DNA of 64,000 nt from Semisulcospira habei. Taxonomy: Eukaryota > Mollusca > Gastropoda > Semisulcospiridae. The DNA is taken from assembly GCA_036245525.1 (NCBI GenBank), contig BTPG01000002.1, forward strand, positions 118,460,286 to 118,524,285. The letters are read 5' to 3'. Positions within the stretch are counted from its first letter, which is position 1, and every line of letters begins with the position of its first letter. The position numbers and the translations under genes were made by a program. The notes under the pieces were generated by a model. The model ran no database searches. It was not told where the DNA came from and saw only the letters and a program-made list of their open reading frames with translations. Positions 20,171-31,479 of the stretch are shown piece by piece.

Positions 20171-21960
20171 GTCGAGCTGAAGCGATAGCCGCCACCGCTG
20201 CATCCGAGAAACCTTGAGCGGTGAAGGCTCGCCGCACAATCGCCAAGCGTGTAAGAGGAGTCTCTCCTGGCAAGGTTGAAAAAGATCCTGCCGGGGTTGT
20301 TCAGCAACGTGGTAAGCGTTGGAAGCCATAGCGGGGGTCCATGGCGAGAGGAGATCTGTGGTCCAGTTCTTGTTCCAAGAGAACGTTGCCACCAGAAACA
20401 AGACCATGGCAGCCTCTGAGCTTGAGAAGAATCCTGGGTACCAGGACACACGGAGGGTACGCATAGGCCAAGAGTCCCTCCCAGGGGATAGAGATGGGCA
20501 GATGGGCATCCACCGCCCATGCAAGAGAATCTGGAACAGGGGAGACGAAGAGGGGAAGTTGTGCATTCCACCTCGTCGCAAACAGGTCGACCATGGGTGT
20601 CTCCCAGTGCCGGCAAATCATCCGAAAAAGGTCGGGGCGAAGAGCCCACTCGGTATGGAGACACTGGCCATGAAGAGATAAGGAATCTGCCAGCACATTC
20701 GGCCGTCCCGGAATGTGATGTGCCTGTAGCGAAATGCCCCGATCCCAACACCACACCAGAATATGGAACAGAAGAATGCAAAGGGAGGGAGAATGGGTCC
20801 CACCCTGCTTCTGAATATAGGAGACAACCGTCGTGTTGTCGGAGAGAACCAAGACTGCCTGTTGGTCACGCGTGGTTCCCAAGAGATCAGGGCGAGCCAC
20901 ACTGCTTTCAGCTCCAGCCAATTGATGTGTCTGCCCACCAAATCCGGTGACCAAACATCCACTGTCGTGTTGAAGTCCTGGAGCAGGTGAGTGCCCCAAC
21001 CGGAAAGACTGGCATCCATGCAGATCGACAGGGAAGGAAGCGGGGACGCGAGGGGAACCCCCGACGCCAACCACGCGGAATCCGTCCACCGAAGGAGATG
21101 CGGCCGAAATAAGTGCGACACCGGAACGCAAACCTCCAAATCTCCCAAAGACGCCAAAGAAGGAGGAGATGAAGTTGAATTGGACGCGAGTAGAGCCGGC
21201 CAAGGGGAAGCAAGTCCGCCGCAGCACTCATGAGACCCAAAACTGTAACCACCGTCTCGCCAGAGCCGCGGAAGCAAGCTACATCCGACGGGCCAAAAGA
21301 ACCAACTTGTCGAACCGAGCTTGGGGTAGGCGCACCAAGTTCAAGTCGGTCTGAAACTCCATTTCAAGGAGGAGAAAATGGCGATATGGCGATAGGTCCG
21401 ACTTGCCGAAGTTGACTAGAAAACCGAGGCGATGGAGAAGGGAAAGCAGGGCGTCCCTGTCGGCAGTCAAGCAGGTCGCAACCTGATTCCGGAGAAGATC
21501 GTCGAGGCAGTGGGAGGTCGGACTGAGAAACGACCTCCGTGCGTGGGAAATCACCGCATCCATAATCCTGGTAAAAACCCAGGGACTGAGAGTGAGGCCG
21601 AAGGGCATCGCCCAGAATGATACACCACTCCGTGGAAGGCGAAGCGAAGGTATCGGTGAGCCAAAGGGTGTATAGGAACATGAAGGTATGTATCGGCAAG
21701 ATCCAGACCGACAGCCAAATCCATCGGTTGGACAGCGGCCCGCAGGGTGCGGGTCATTTCCATACGAAAGGACGGAGCAGGCAAAAAAAAATTTTTTTTT
21801 TTTTGAGAGCGGAAAGGTCTATCACCGGATGCCAACCTCCGTCCGACTTGGGGACGATGAAGAGAAGACTGTAGAAAGCCAGAGAATCTTGTCGCCGGAC
21901 GAATTCTGTGGCGGATGTGAGAAGCAAGGAAGCCATTTCGTCCTGTAAAGCCGCCACCTG
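20171..21960 (-). pseudogene. DIRS B reverse transcriptase-RNase H, frameshifted
   Basis: RT remains: VIDLSALKKKKIFF (at an A/T slippage run, 21783-21804), MPFGLTLSPWVFTRIMDAV, and the catalytic block SHCLDDLLRNQ (CLDD, both Asp present), then GFLVNFGKSDLSPYRHF. The RNase H frame (20301-21227) holds LVLSDNTTVVSYIQKQ and HHIPGRPNVLADSLS and continues into PMVDLFATRWNAQLPLFVSP, the end of the DIRS pol ORF, which overlaps the start of the recombinase. Several frameshifts separate the pieces. Confidence 0.85.
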
Positions 21961-22367
21961 AACGGGATCGTTCGGAACCCGAGTCCAAAGCGGGGAGCGG
22001 CGAAGAGGAGGAGGGTGAAGAAGCGAGAGGTGAAGACGCTCCGAAATGGTAGAAAGGAGCCATGGGTCGTCGGGAACAGTGAGAAGAAAGATGGCGAGCC
22101 ATGGGCCAGATGTCCGTATGCGTATCCTTCACGGCTTGCCAAGTGGAGCCAAACAGCAAAGTACCGCCGATGGGCGCCTGGCGGAGCTGAGCCTTGACTG
22201 TCGAAGAAAACCCAGAACAACCAGCAAGAACTGCATCCCATCTAATTAAATCACAGTTGATGGTGGCAGCCATCACATTTGCAGAAGCATGGTACGAAGC
22301 CCGATTAGCCACCACCGAAAGAGAATGTATCTCTCGCAGTGGCGCAGTAGAGTGTGGATCCCAATGG
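21961..22367 (-). pseudogene. DIRS B gag C-terminal part
   Basis: The minus strand encodes HSTAPLREIHSLSVVANRASYHASANVMAATI, CDLIRWDAVLAGCSG and LRQAPIGGTLLFGSTWQAVKD, closely matching the gag of the DIRS at 56914-63169 (STAPLREIHSLAVVANWASYHA there). Homology stops at about 22367 and resumes at about 26690, with foreign DNA between. Confidence 0.82.
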
Positions 22368-23006
22368 CAGGGAATAGGATGCTCATTGGTCATTGACACA
22401 TACAAATTTGAAATGACGCATTGCTCTGTCAGTGAGCCGGTCATATGACTTATTCATTTTTTAAACACCGAGTCACCGAGGCCCGCGCCGAGTTGGCTGG
22501 CGTGTGTATGAGAGAGAGAGCTATGGCCAGCTAGCCAACACGATACAAAACTCTTTCCACCTGTAAGAGGCATACATCCTCATCAATCCCCAAGGCTGCA
22601 TTAACTCTAGTCTAAGTCTCTTGTAGGTATCGACGCTGATTTTGATCCGCGGAGTCGGTACGAAGGTGCCGCAGCGGACTGGGTCTAGATGTTTGTAGCC
22701 AGTTTTTTTTTTTTTTTTCCACGCTGTTCAGCAGTTCACGTATTCATAATAGATGTCTAGAAGCAAAGGAAATGGCTTTACTGTTGTCAGTGCTGCTGGT
22801 TCGTAATTTTTGCAGAGATATGCGTATTTTTACATGATGTCCAAAATGTTGTAATGTTAAGATGTTGTAATTGATGTACCAGTGGTCTCTCGTGCTCACA
22901 CATATAACCTTCGTTCTTATTTCATGGTTACACAATCAGTAACTCAATCTTGCTTTGTTCGCGTCTTGTAGTTGAAGTCCACATCATGTAATTAGTTGTA
23001 CACCGA

Positions 23007-23240
23007 TAGTCCATAAGCTAGCAGGATCTACCGTGCACCCCCCCCCCCCCCCCCCCCCCCCCCAGTACTCAATAAGATTGGTTTTTAAAAAGTGTACCTT
23101 AGTATGTCCTGAGATGTTTAAGCCATGTTCTCCAAAAATCCTTAAGAACACACCAGAGATATAGCCGATGGCGCAAGGGTACCCCCAATCACGCTCTTCA
23201 CGGATGCTAAAATGAGGTTGAGAAACATTTTCCTCAAAAT
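23007..23240. repeat. Left arm of a large inverted repeat
   Basis: ATAGTCCATAAGCTAGCAGG begins the arm. The whole arm is about 85% complementary to 25378-25615, including ATAGCCGATGGCGCAAGGGT and a C run (23037-23062). It could be the long terminal repeat of a fold-back element about 2.6 kb long. Confidence 0.8.
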
Positions 23241-24098
23241 AAATCAGACTTCATACCAGAAGCCCAAATCAGACAATATTATGTTATGGCACACCTTCTG
23301 CGTCCTCTGCAAAAAAAACAGAATGAAAAAATATTGAATCTCTGGCTCACAGTGAAGGTATTTGTGCACCCAGTAAACGGCCATTTTCGCGAAATCACAA
23401 AAAAGACAAAAATAATGTGTCAGATGCCTTCAGACATTTTCTATAGCACTGGCAGTCCATTTTCAGGCTTACATCATTAAAACAGGATGTCACAATTATT
23501 ATAAACTTGACTAGGTGATTCTATGATCACTGTGAGTGCCACAGTGGTTGATTTTGCATCCCTTGTAAAAATAATCAAAATTAAAAAAAATTACTAAAAT
23601 TATTCCATTTCATTTTGACCTCTCTTTACCTAGTTAGTTTCAATAATGTGAGTATAAAGTGCAAGAAAATAAGGAAAGTCGGCATTTTTTACAGTAAATT
23701 CTTGGTGAATGATAGCTTTTTCCCATTTAAAATTGCTGAATTGGGAAACGTACGTTGTTTCCGATGCCCTCAAAAATTCTGTATAAAACTGATAGTTTTT
23801 TGGTTTTTTTTTTTAAGGTTTTATTGGTTAGGATAGAGTACCACAGTTACTCCCAACCTGATTTTATGATGCTGTGATGCATTTAGGGTCCACAGTGGCT
23901 AAATCTGCTGCCCTACCCCTATTTTACCAGTACACAAAAGAACGCAAAATGATCATGACAATTGCTTATGTCATACTCCTCTGTTTAAATATTTTTGTTG
24001 CCAGTTTTCATAACAAATTATGCATATTGAGCATAAAAATTTGTTATCATTTCATTAATTTCAATGTGACCCATCAATTTAATTGTAACTATTTTTAA

Positions 24099-25063
24099 CC
24101 CATATCCATCTGGAAGACACTTCCAGTCAGGCACTCTGTGAGCTAAGAGGCCTTACAGAGAGTGCCTGCTCAGAGCTGACCGTTTTTTAGGAAATTTTAG
24201 TGCACGAGTGGTAGTTGTATAAAAGGCTTAAAACAGTCTCAACCCCACCCTAAAACATTACGTGTTGCATATCAGCAGATTCAGCATTGAATATACTAGC
24301 TATCCATGTAAAAATAAACTGAGAAAAAGAAAACAGAAAAAAAATATTTTAGTGTAAAAGTGAGTTTATTGCAAAAATGTTCACATACCTTGTGTTCAAA
24401 TACATTATTTCAATAGAAGGATCCAAAATCACTGCAGCATATATGCCTGTAAAATATACACACTTCTATTTTCTGCCTAATAAAAAAAGAATGAATGAAA
24501 TCCATCAAGTGGTTTGAAAACTACACATTTTCTATTGACGCAAGGAATAAAATTGTCACGTTGCCAGCCATCTTGAAACCCAGGAAAATCATCGTTGTCT
24601 TCCTCACTATCGCCGAAAATTTGACGAACTAAATCACTCAACTCATCGTAAACTTGTATATCTCGAATCTCCACCAACTCTTCATCTTCCCCTAATATGT
24701 TGTCGTCAGAATCTAATTCAAAATCGCCGCTTGTATCGCTCACATCCTCTCTCTCACCTGGCTCGGCAATCATGCTCGATGTATTCACTCTAACACGCGG
24801 TGAAAATTAGCGTAAAAAAGGCTTACAACTTCCGGCAAATTCTCGGTCGGAACTGGGAAAAGTGCACATATTTCGATGACGTTTAGAGCACTAACCTGTG
24901 ATGTCATGGGAAGTAGGGGTTTACGTGTACACAGAGGGACACAGGGGAACCACCTAAACTACGCGTCGGCGAGTATACCGTCGGAAAGGGGGGCCTACAC
25001 GCGGCGGAGTATTCCGATGGAAATGGGTGTGTACGCACGCGGGCGTATACCGATGGATATGGG
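24099..25063. mobile_element. piggyBac-like element, 965 bp
   Basis: The terminal inverted repeats CCCATATCCATC and GATGGATATGGG are perfect over 12 bp and flanked on both sides by TTAA (24095-24098 and 25064-25067), the hallmark piggyBac target. Near the right end a unit of about 45 bp (ATACCG.TGGAAATGGG-like) is repeated two to three times. One short acidic ORF is inside. Non-autonomous. Confidence 0.88.
24477..24788 (-). pseudogene. Possible N-terminal piece of a piggyBac transposase
   Basis: A 103-codon minus-strand frame, very acidic (SDTSGDFELDSDDNILGEDEE), ending in GFQDGWQRDNFIPC and a Phe-rich tail. Acidic N-termini are common in piggyBac transposases, and the piece sits inside TTAA-flanked ends. 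The DDD catalytic core is absent. The assignment is by context plus composition. Confidence 0.5.
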
Positions 25064-25377
25064 TTAAGTGGCTGGTCTTTTAGGTGATATTTTACCTAGC
25101 ATAAGGCAGGTCTAGTAAGGTCTCCCCTTTTCTTTTCATTTATTTTCGTCTAGAAATGTGTAAATATGAATATGCGTAATAAAGTTTCAAGGTTCCTAAC
25201 AGCCTAAACAATGTTATCAAAATACTTAGTTTCCACATGTCCATCACGAGATCATCACATCCACCCCCATTTTTGGCCTTCTTCTTCTGCAACGTTCAAT
25301 TACATAATGGCCGTCCTTTAATCTTATATTGTTCTGGCTGCCAATGAGTGAGCTGTCAAAGGATCGGCATCAGGAAA

Positions 25378-25615
25378 ATGTTTCTCAACCTCATTTTAGC
25401 ATTCACAAAGAGCGTGAATGGGGTACCCTTGCGCCATCGGCTATATCTCTGGTGTGTTCCTAAGGATTTTCGGGGAATATGGCTTACACATCTCAGGACA
25501 TACTAACTTACACTTTGAAACTCATCTTATTGAGTACTTATTGAGTACAGGGGGGGGGGGGGGGGGGGGGGGAAGGGGGGGGGGGGTGCACGGTAGACCC
25601 TGCTAGCTTATGGAC
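25378..25615. repeat. Right arm of the large inverted repeat
   Basis: Complement of 23007-23240, with a G run (25551-25586, interrupted by AA) opposite the C run of the left arm. Confidence 0.8.
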
Positions 25616-26690
25616 TATGACAACCACAATCTGTTTCTTGCTTTGTTGTTTTCTAGGAGAGAGCGCAGGGTGGGGGTGTCTACCTATGACAATTTGACAA
25701 AAATGTGTTGTGGTTGGTGTCCTGAACACTAAAACTTGAATCAGTACTGCCAGAAAACTGGTTCTTGTTGCTGGAAACCAATGTGCTCTTCACTGTAGCA
25801 CAGTAATTCAGTGCTTGCACATGTTTACTGAAAAAAAGCATATTATATGTAATGGAAGTCATTGAAACGCAAACCTGATTACATTAGATTGCAAAATAGC
25901 AAAATAAGTAAAAATCCGATATTGCCAAATATAATTTGCGTTTGGTATTTTATACACCAAGTATAACACGTATAGTTGGCTGCGTGATGAATGTAACCAG
26001 TGCAAGAGTGAGTTTCTAAAGTCTGCAAGAGGCATAGACGTTCACTCACCACCTAAGGGTCGTTATGAGAATCTATACATATTGCTTGAGATTTTATCTG
26101 ATAGTGTTACTCAAACGGAGGAAATAGATGCGGACTAAGTAATGATTATAATCCACATCTGCAAGAGGCACAGATCCTCATGAGTCGCCTCTGCCCGTGG
26201 GTTCATGAAAATCTAGGCCTCTGACTGGTGCCATTCATACTCATGTTTCTCAAATTGAGTCTAACTGAAAACAGCCATGACTGTAGTATAACCAAATGGC
26301 AGGCAAGCACCGCGAAAACGTAAACAGTGAGAGTCTGCGGGCCAAGTTACCAAGATGTGTTGACAAGTTTGACAACTGAACAGACTACTAGACCACGCCC
26401 ACAAACGGCACATGTGATTGAGGTAGAACTGTACATCGCAGTTGATAACTTGACAGTAGCCCGTTCAGTAGACACAACGGCCGCGGTCAATTTCAACCTT
26501 TTCTCGATTATGATTGTTGGCTCGCAAAGCAACGCAAAGCCGCTGTGCCTACTGAACAGGCTACACATGCTGCTGACATTTCAAAATCGAAAATGCCGAA
26601 AACGTAATTTTTTTTGTTGACTTATGGATTTTCAAAATGACCTATTGATTTTATGTTCCTCCGGTCATACGACTTATTGACTGCAAAGCT

Positions 26691-28984
26691 CAACCTAATC
26701 ACTGCAATGGTCTTCAAGAGCGCGTACGAGGATCGCCTTGGTAGCAAGATCGCGGAAGCTGGAGCAGACCAGCGTGTTGCGGATCATGACAGCAGTTTTA
26801 TCAAAACCGCGAGGGACCCGGGCAAAGGCGAAGTGGCGTTCACCCACCTGTAAATCCGCCGCATCATCGAGCTAAGGCAAAGGGTACGCAAAAGCCTGAG
26901 AGTGACCTGCGTACCAACGTTGGCAGAAGCGAATGTCTACGCCTTCAGGCCACTTAGTATTGGAAAAGAAGAGAGGCTCTTTGAACAGTGCCAATAGGCA
27001 ATTGCGCCGAAAACGCCTCCGCCAGATCTCGAAAGCCAGATGGTGGCGGAAGAGATCGGAAATGCTTAGGTTGAAGGGAAACATCCACCGAAGCCGACGC
27101 CTTTCGCTTCAGAGGAGGTGTAGGGAGGCAATTCGGCCCGTCAGCCCATAAATCTGCCGCATCATCGGCGTCTGGGGGAAGAGAGCGAAGAATGAGGTCG
27201 GAGGCCTCGTCCAAGGACCGTTGAGTCTCGACACCCGGAGTGAAACAGTCCGAGGACGGAGAACAGCTGTGCTGAGAGTCCGCGGGTAAAGGACTCTAGA
27301 CGGAGAAAGGTGCGGCAAAACCCCAAGGTCGAAAGCAGAATCCACCAACCAGATGAAGGCTAAGAACATCCTCTTGAACCGGCGTTGCCAAGCGCCAGGG
27401 GAAACAGGACCCTTGGAAAGAGTAACGATCGCGTGGTGGCCGGAGAGAAGATCGCCGAGGGACGGATGAGGAGTCCAGGTGCCCAGTTCGCCGAGAACTC
27501 CTACTGTCATATGAAGAAGAATAAGAAGAAGAATGACGCCGTAAGGAAGAGGGCAGATGCTGACAGCTCTCAGGCAAAAGCGGGCGATGAGCAGGAGAAC
27601 GGGAACGGGACCAGGACTGTCCCCCCTCTGGAGCACGATGAAGGTGGCGTCGACAGCACTGCGAAGGACGTTCGAAGCAAAGGGGATCCACCCGTCGTCG
27701 AGAGGCGTGTCACAAGCGACGGGGGGCAGGAGAAACCCAGGGATCACGGTGACAGGGGACGGACGATGGTGTAGGATCCCGAAGGGAAACGTCTGCAATA
27801 GGAGAATAAAACCGACGGGAGGGGTTAGAAATACGCAGACAGGACGTACCAAGTGTGGCACGAGTGCGCGGTGACTGGCTTTTAGCCAGGGCGCAAGGAG
27901 ACAGTGGTTGAGACGAAGCGCCAAGCAACTAGTCGTGATGTGACGACAATTGTTGAAGTTGCGACGGAAAAGTGCAATTGGGTAAAGTCACGTCTGGCTG
28001 GAGAGGGCACGCGCCAGGGACTGCCGATGGTCGCTGTCTCCTCTCCCCAAAACGATGGGCTTGACTCCGTTGGAGACCCGTCTTAGAAGGCCGAGTCTGC
28101 GGAGCTGGCTGAGTTGCGCGGTGACTGGCTTTTAACCAGGGCGCGAGGAGACAGTGGTTGAGCCGAAGCGCCGAGCAACAAGTCGTGATGCGACGACAAT
28201 TGTTGATTTTTTTTTTTTCTTCTTTTTTGCGACGGAAAAGTGCAATTGAGTAAAGTCACATCTGGCTGGAGAGGGCACGAGCCAGGGACTGCCGATGGTC
28301 GCTGTCTCCTCCCCCAAATGATGGGGTTGCCTCCGTTGGAGACCCGTCTTAGAAGGCCGGGTCTGCGCGGCTGGCTGCGAAATACGCTCATAGGAGCAGG
28401 GGCGTACATTCTCACCTGGTGTAAAACCACCCGCAGCGGGAGGGAAGGTGTCCGACACCCGCGCCTGAGTGGCAAAGAGCTGCAGAGAAGAAACACCGAT
28501 AGCGGCAGAGCTGGTGGTGATAGGGCAAAGAGGAGCTTTGTTGGACTGTACAGGGTGCTGACGGTAGAATTTCCACATTTCGGACCAGCGATCTTCTTCC
28601 CATGAAGCACAAAAATCACAAGTGTGGTCCGATGCACATCCCGAGCAAGACAGGCAGCACGGATGTAAGTTACTAGGCCACTGGAAATTTTTACAGTTTG
28701 TTAAGAATTAAACTGCAACAGTGAACAGAGCGGAAATGAAACACGCGTAGCCCAGAGGCTACGTAACCGAGCAGACGACCGTTAAAACCGACAATCGAAG
28801 ATGAAGTCGAAACGAACGGCAAAATGCCGCAAATCCACGGAAATTGCCCAATTCACCACAATCATCGCGGGAGGCAGTGTCCGAGGCCTTACCTGGCCGT
28901 GTTAAGACAAACAAGGCCGAAGAATGGACAAAAAAGACGATAACGGGAGACTGAGAAAGAAGGATCTAAACAAAATGGCAGTCA
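26691..28984 (-). pseudogene. DIRS B gag, N-terminal and central parts
   Basis: Minus-strand pieces of gag in several frames: PPLKRKASASVDVSLQPKHFRSLPPPSGF (26954-27214), Ser/Arg-rich sequence, and near 28600 the cysteine-rich domain C..FQWPSN...CCLSCSGCASDHTCDFCASWEED then WSEMWKFYR. The central part has a tandem duplication (27868-28380). Numerous frameshifts and a T run (28206-28219) break it. Confidence 0.78.
27868..28380. repeat. Tandem duplication of about 250 bp within gag
   Basis: Two units, from 27868 and 28114, both starting GCGCGGTGACTGGCTTTTA and ending AGACCCGTCTTAGAAGGCC. They match the module repeated four to five times in the gag of the DIRS at 56914-63169. Confidence 0.9.
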
Positions 28985-29128
28985 AGTATGAACTGGAAAT
29001 AACGGCCTCTCGCGAGATTTGGAAGGGAGGTTACTCCAAGGATAGGGAGGACACTCGGGGGATTAGGTAACTACTTGCTAGAGGTACGTCCCTGGTTGTG
29101 TGGCAACACACAACAATTTTTGGAGACT
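28985..29128. repeat. DIRS B right terminal repeat, inner part
   Basis: Reverse complement of the left terminal repeat (ACGTCCCTGGTTGTGTGGCA, GGCCTCTCGCGAGATT). It is cut at 29128 by a hAT-like element and resumes at 30495 with GAGACTGAAATTGTC. Confidence 0.9.
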
Positions 29129-29197
29129 CAGAGCATGGAATTACCCGTACTGGAAAAAAAGAGGAAAACCCGTTTTCACTAGGGGGGTCCAGGGGCA

Positions 29198-29228
<31 letters not shown>

Positions 29229-30494
29229 CGGAAAATTTAGAAAATTTACATTAAAATTTGTGCAATCTGGTGCCTTTTAGAGAGAAACTGAGCAGTTTAA
29301 CCTCCTAAAAATCGTGCCTTTTTTCTTATTTTTTGGGTGCACTTCGCATTTTTTTGGTGTGTCAAAGGTTTAAAGGTATGCAGGCCCCCCCCCCCTCCCA
29401 CCCCCTGGAAAATTTTGAAAATTTACATTAAAATTTGTGCAATCTGGTGCCTTTTAGAGAGAAACTGAGCAGTTTAACCTCCTAAAAAATCATGCCTTTT
29501 TTCTTAATTTTTTAGTGCACTTTGCATTTTTTTTTGGTGTGTCAAAGGTTTAAAAGTATACTAAAAGTATTCAACAGAATAAATCCAAATGTTTATTTAA
29601 AATACATCTGAATGTCTTTCCATTTTTTTAATTTTTGAGTTTACTTATAAATATATAAATTTTTTTTTTCTTAAATAATCTCTGAATAATCAGGTGTAAA
29701 CATGGATTCCTTTTCTCTCTTATTTAATACTATGTACCATGGCCACTGAACTGGAGAAAGGTTATATAGATTTTCAGCATACTTTGATCACACTTTACTG
29801 GAAATACATTGTAATTAATTTATTCATAATTAAATAAAATTGCTGAACAGGTAAACTTCAAGAGCATTAAATAAAATAGAAAAAATATCCACAAACTAAA
29901 ATAGTAAATGTGCCAAACATTTGAAACATGTCACAAAAGAGGACACATAAAACACATCAAAACAAACAATTCCAAACGTCATATTTTAGAAGCATGGGCC
30001 AAATGCACTTTTGGCATTGAAACATCATTGCCTTTCTCAAGTTTCTGCAACCCGAAGTCCGTGTCCGCGTGCAGCGTAGTTAATATCAACTCTGCACAGT
30101 TCGCAAAACGCTAGCCCACAGGCTGCTAACTTGCAAATATACTGAGCGAGGAGCTCGACATTTAGGGTTTTCTCGAGCCAAGTCCTTCTCCAAATATTCT
30201 TGGCTCCAGAATCGTCTATTCTGTCTCCGCGTTTAGGCATTTTTCTCTCCGGCACATCGACCAGACTACGACTACCACTAAAGACCGGAAGCGACCTGTG
30301 CGAGCTAAAGCTAACGCCTCGCTCAATTTAAAATACGCGGTTTGGGGATATCCGCCACGTAAAGATCGTAAAATACGGTATTGGAATAGCGACTTTTTTT
30401 TTTTTTTTTTTTCCGGCGGAAATTTTTTTCTTCCGCGGATTGACAGCTTCATTTAAGCGGAAATCCGCCAAAAAGAGGAAAATTCCATGCTCTG
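29129..30494. mobile_element. hAT-like non-autonomous element, 1.37 kb
   Basis: The ends CAGAGCATGGAATT and AATTCCATGCTCTG are perfect 14-bp inverted repeats. GAGACT (29123-29128 and 30495-30500) is the 6-bp target duplication, and the two halves of the DIRS B terminal repeat rejoin cleanly when it is removed. No transposase is visible. The ends share GCGGAAATCCGCC-type motifs with the element at 15331-15910. Confidence 0.92.
29222..29560. repeat. Two-copy tandem repeat, period about 180 bp
   Basis: Within the hAT-like element. Both units run from a C-rich start through GGTGCCTTTTAGAGAGAAAC to GGTGTGTCAAAGGTTTAAA. Unit 1 starts near 29222 and unit 2 near 29403. Confidence 0.9.
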
Positions 30495-30500
30495 GAGACT

Positions 30501-30577
30501 GAAATTGTCAGTTAAGTATATCTTCCTCTCAGTAATACCATCGGTAACGATTTTGAAGAAATAAACGGATTTTAAGT
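30501..30577. repeat. DIRS B right terminal repeat, outer end
   Basis: Resumes with TAAGTATATCTTCCTCTCAG and ends in CGATTTTGAAGAAATAAA, the motif copied in the internal complementary region at 19118-19145. Confidence 0.88.
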
Positions 30578-31221
30578 CAGGAACATGGATTCAAAGTGGC
30601 GTCAGCAAGCAGCATAGATCCTCATGAGCTCCTGCAACTGTGGGGGCTAATGAGGAGATGCATGCTGCAGATAAGTAGTGTTCAAATTTTCTAGGCACTG
30701 AACAGGTTACGCATGTAAGTGTAACTGAGCTGGGATAAAGGATGGATTGACCGTTGGTGAAGTTATACCTCAAGATATAAAGTGTATGTGCAGGTCCCTG
30801 AACCTAGGAGAGGAGGTGAATAAGCTCAACGTTACTGTGGACTTACTTACTGATCAATGAATTTAATTTCTTGTTTATGTAGCCAGTGACTGCATGTCCC
30901 ACAGGGTTAAGAAGCCAAGTTGAGAGTTAGGGGTGTAAAAGTCTTATTATCCTTTAATAAATAAAAATATGACCTTTACCTTAGAAGGATAATAAGATCA
31001 TTACACAAATAACCCTTGAAATAAATACATAAATGAACCAATAAAAATAAAAAAGAACAAAATGGGAGGCATCCCAAAACGAAGAAGCATGACGTAGGAG
31101 GCACCAGCAGCATGTCAGGCAGGCAGCGGGGAAACGACAGCAGCAGTACGGACAAGGCAGCGAAAAAATGGCCACAGCGTGCGTGCGCCCAACTGACCAC
31201 GAACAAACTCACGCTGCCTAC
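30578..31221. other. Intron, no gene seen
   Basis: AT-rich intron directly downstream of exon 31222-31479. It includes an imperfect hairpin near 30605-30665 (GCAGCATAGATCCTCATGAG against its inexact complement). Confidence 0.6.
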
Positions 31222-31479
31222 CTCCGACAGGTGCACCTCAAAGTCCTTATCAGCTTCAATCACCTGGCGCATCATCTGACTCAGGTCCACAGAGTCAGGC
31301 GTCTCCTGGGAGTCTGTGTTGGTGCCGTCGGGCCGCGGAGTGGAAGAGCCCACAGGGGTGCCAGAGCGCGAGTCGAAAGGGGTGGTGGAGATGTAGGAGG
31401 GGGGACGGCGTGTAAAGGGCCACTCTCCATGCTCCACAGTGTAGCAGATGTGCTCCAGGCGGTGGAAGATCACTCGGTC
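31222..31479 (-). CDS. CHD6-9: Host gene exon: CHD6-9/kismet-like, DRVIFHRLEHIC exon
   Basis: A 258-bp minus-strand exon, exactly 86 codons, phase 0 at both ends. The acceptor is gtgtatcag before 31479 and the donor gtaggc after 31222. It encodes DRVIFHRLEHICYTVEHGEWPFTRRP, a Ser/Thr/Pro-rich stretch, and VIEADKDFEVHLSE. Joined to the previous exon (42639-42767), the junction reads EWPK|DRVIFHRLEHIC, matching EWPKDRVLINRIDLVC in vertebrate CHD8, with GEWPFTRR against GKWPSSRR. This C-terminal block is conserved in the CHD6-9 subfamily of chromatin remodellers, which act in the nucleus. Together with the NEGLKMTF exon it makes the family assignment firm; which paralogue is not resolved. Confidence 0.93.

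Larger units (their letters stand above)
22368..26690. mobile_element. 4.3-kb foreign block inside DIRS B gag
   Basis: The block separates two parts of one gag gene, so it is an insertion. Near its margins a direct repeat (CCGGTCATAYGACTTATT, at 22437 and 26663) could be a target duplication or short end repeat. Inside are an inverted-repeat pair (23007-23240 and 25378-25615) and a piggyBac derivative. No long ORF is present. The type of the block as a whole is unknown; it may be two or more nested insertions. Confidence 0.65.
18777..30577 (-). mobile_element. DIRS-like element B, interrupted twice
   Basis: Inverted terminal repeats lie at 18777-19080 and at 28985-29128 plus 30495-30577. An internal complementary region at 19075-19165 carries the complement of the left end followed by a copy of the right end, the DIRS-1 arrangement. 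Minus-strand gag, RT-RNase H and tyrosine recombinase remnants occur in the usual order. Two foreign blocks interrupt it: 22368-26690 within gag and a hAT-like element (29129-30494) within the right terminal repeat. CAGGAACATG flanks both ends (18767-18776, 30578-30587). The copy is coding-dead. Confidence 0.87.

Noticed and set aside
20319..21233. Plus-strand frames across DIRS B
   Set aside because: Antisense shadows of the RT-RNase H remnants; no domain on the plus strand.
25538..25729. Pro-rich minus frame near the G run
   Set aside because: Homopolymer artefact within the inverted-repeat arm.
30037..30452. Two short minus frames in the hAT-like element, one with KKKKKK
   Set aside because: Inside a non-autonomous element, crossing a T run; no transposase motif.
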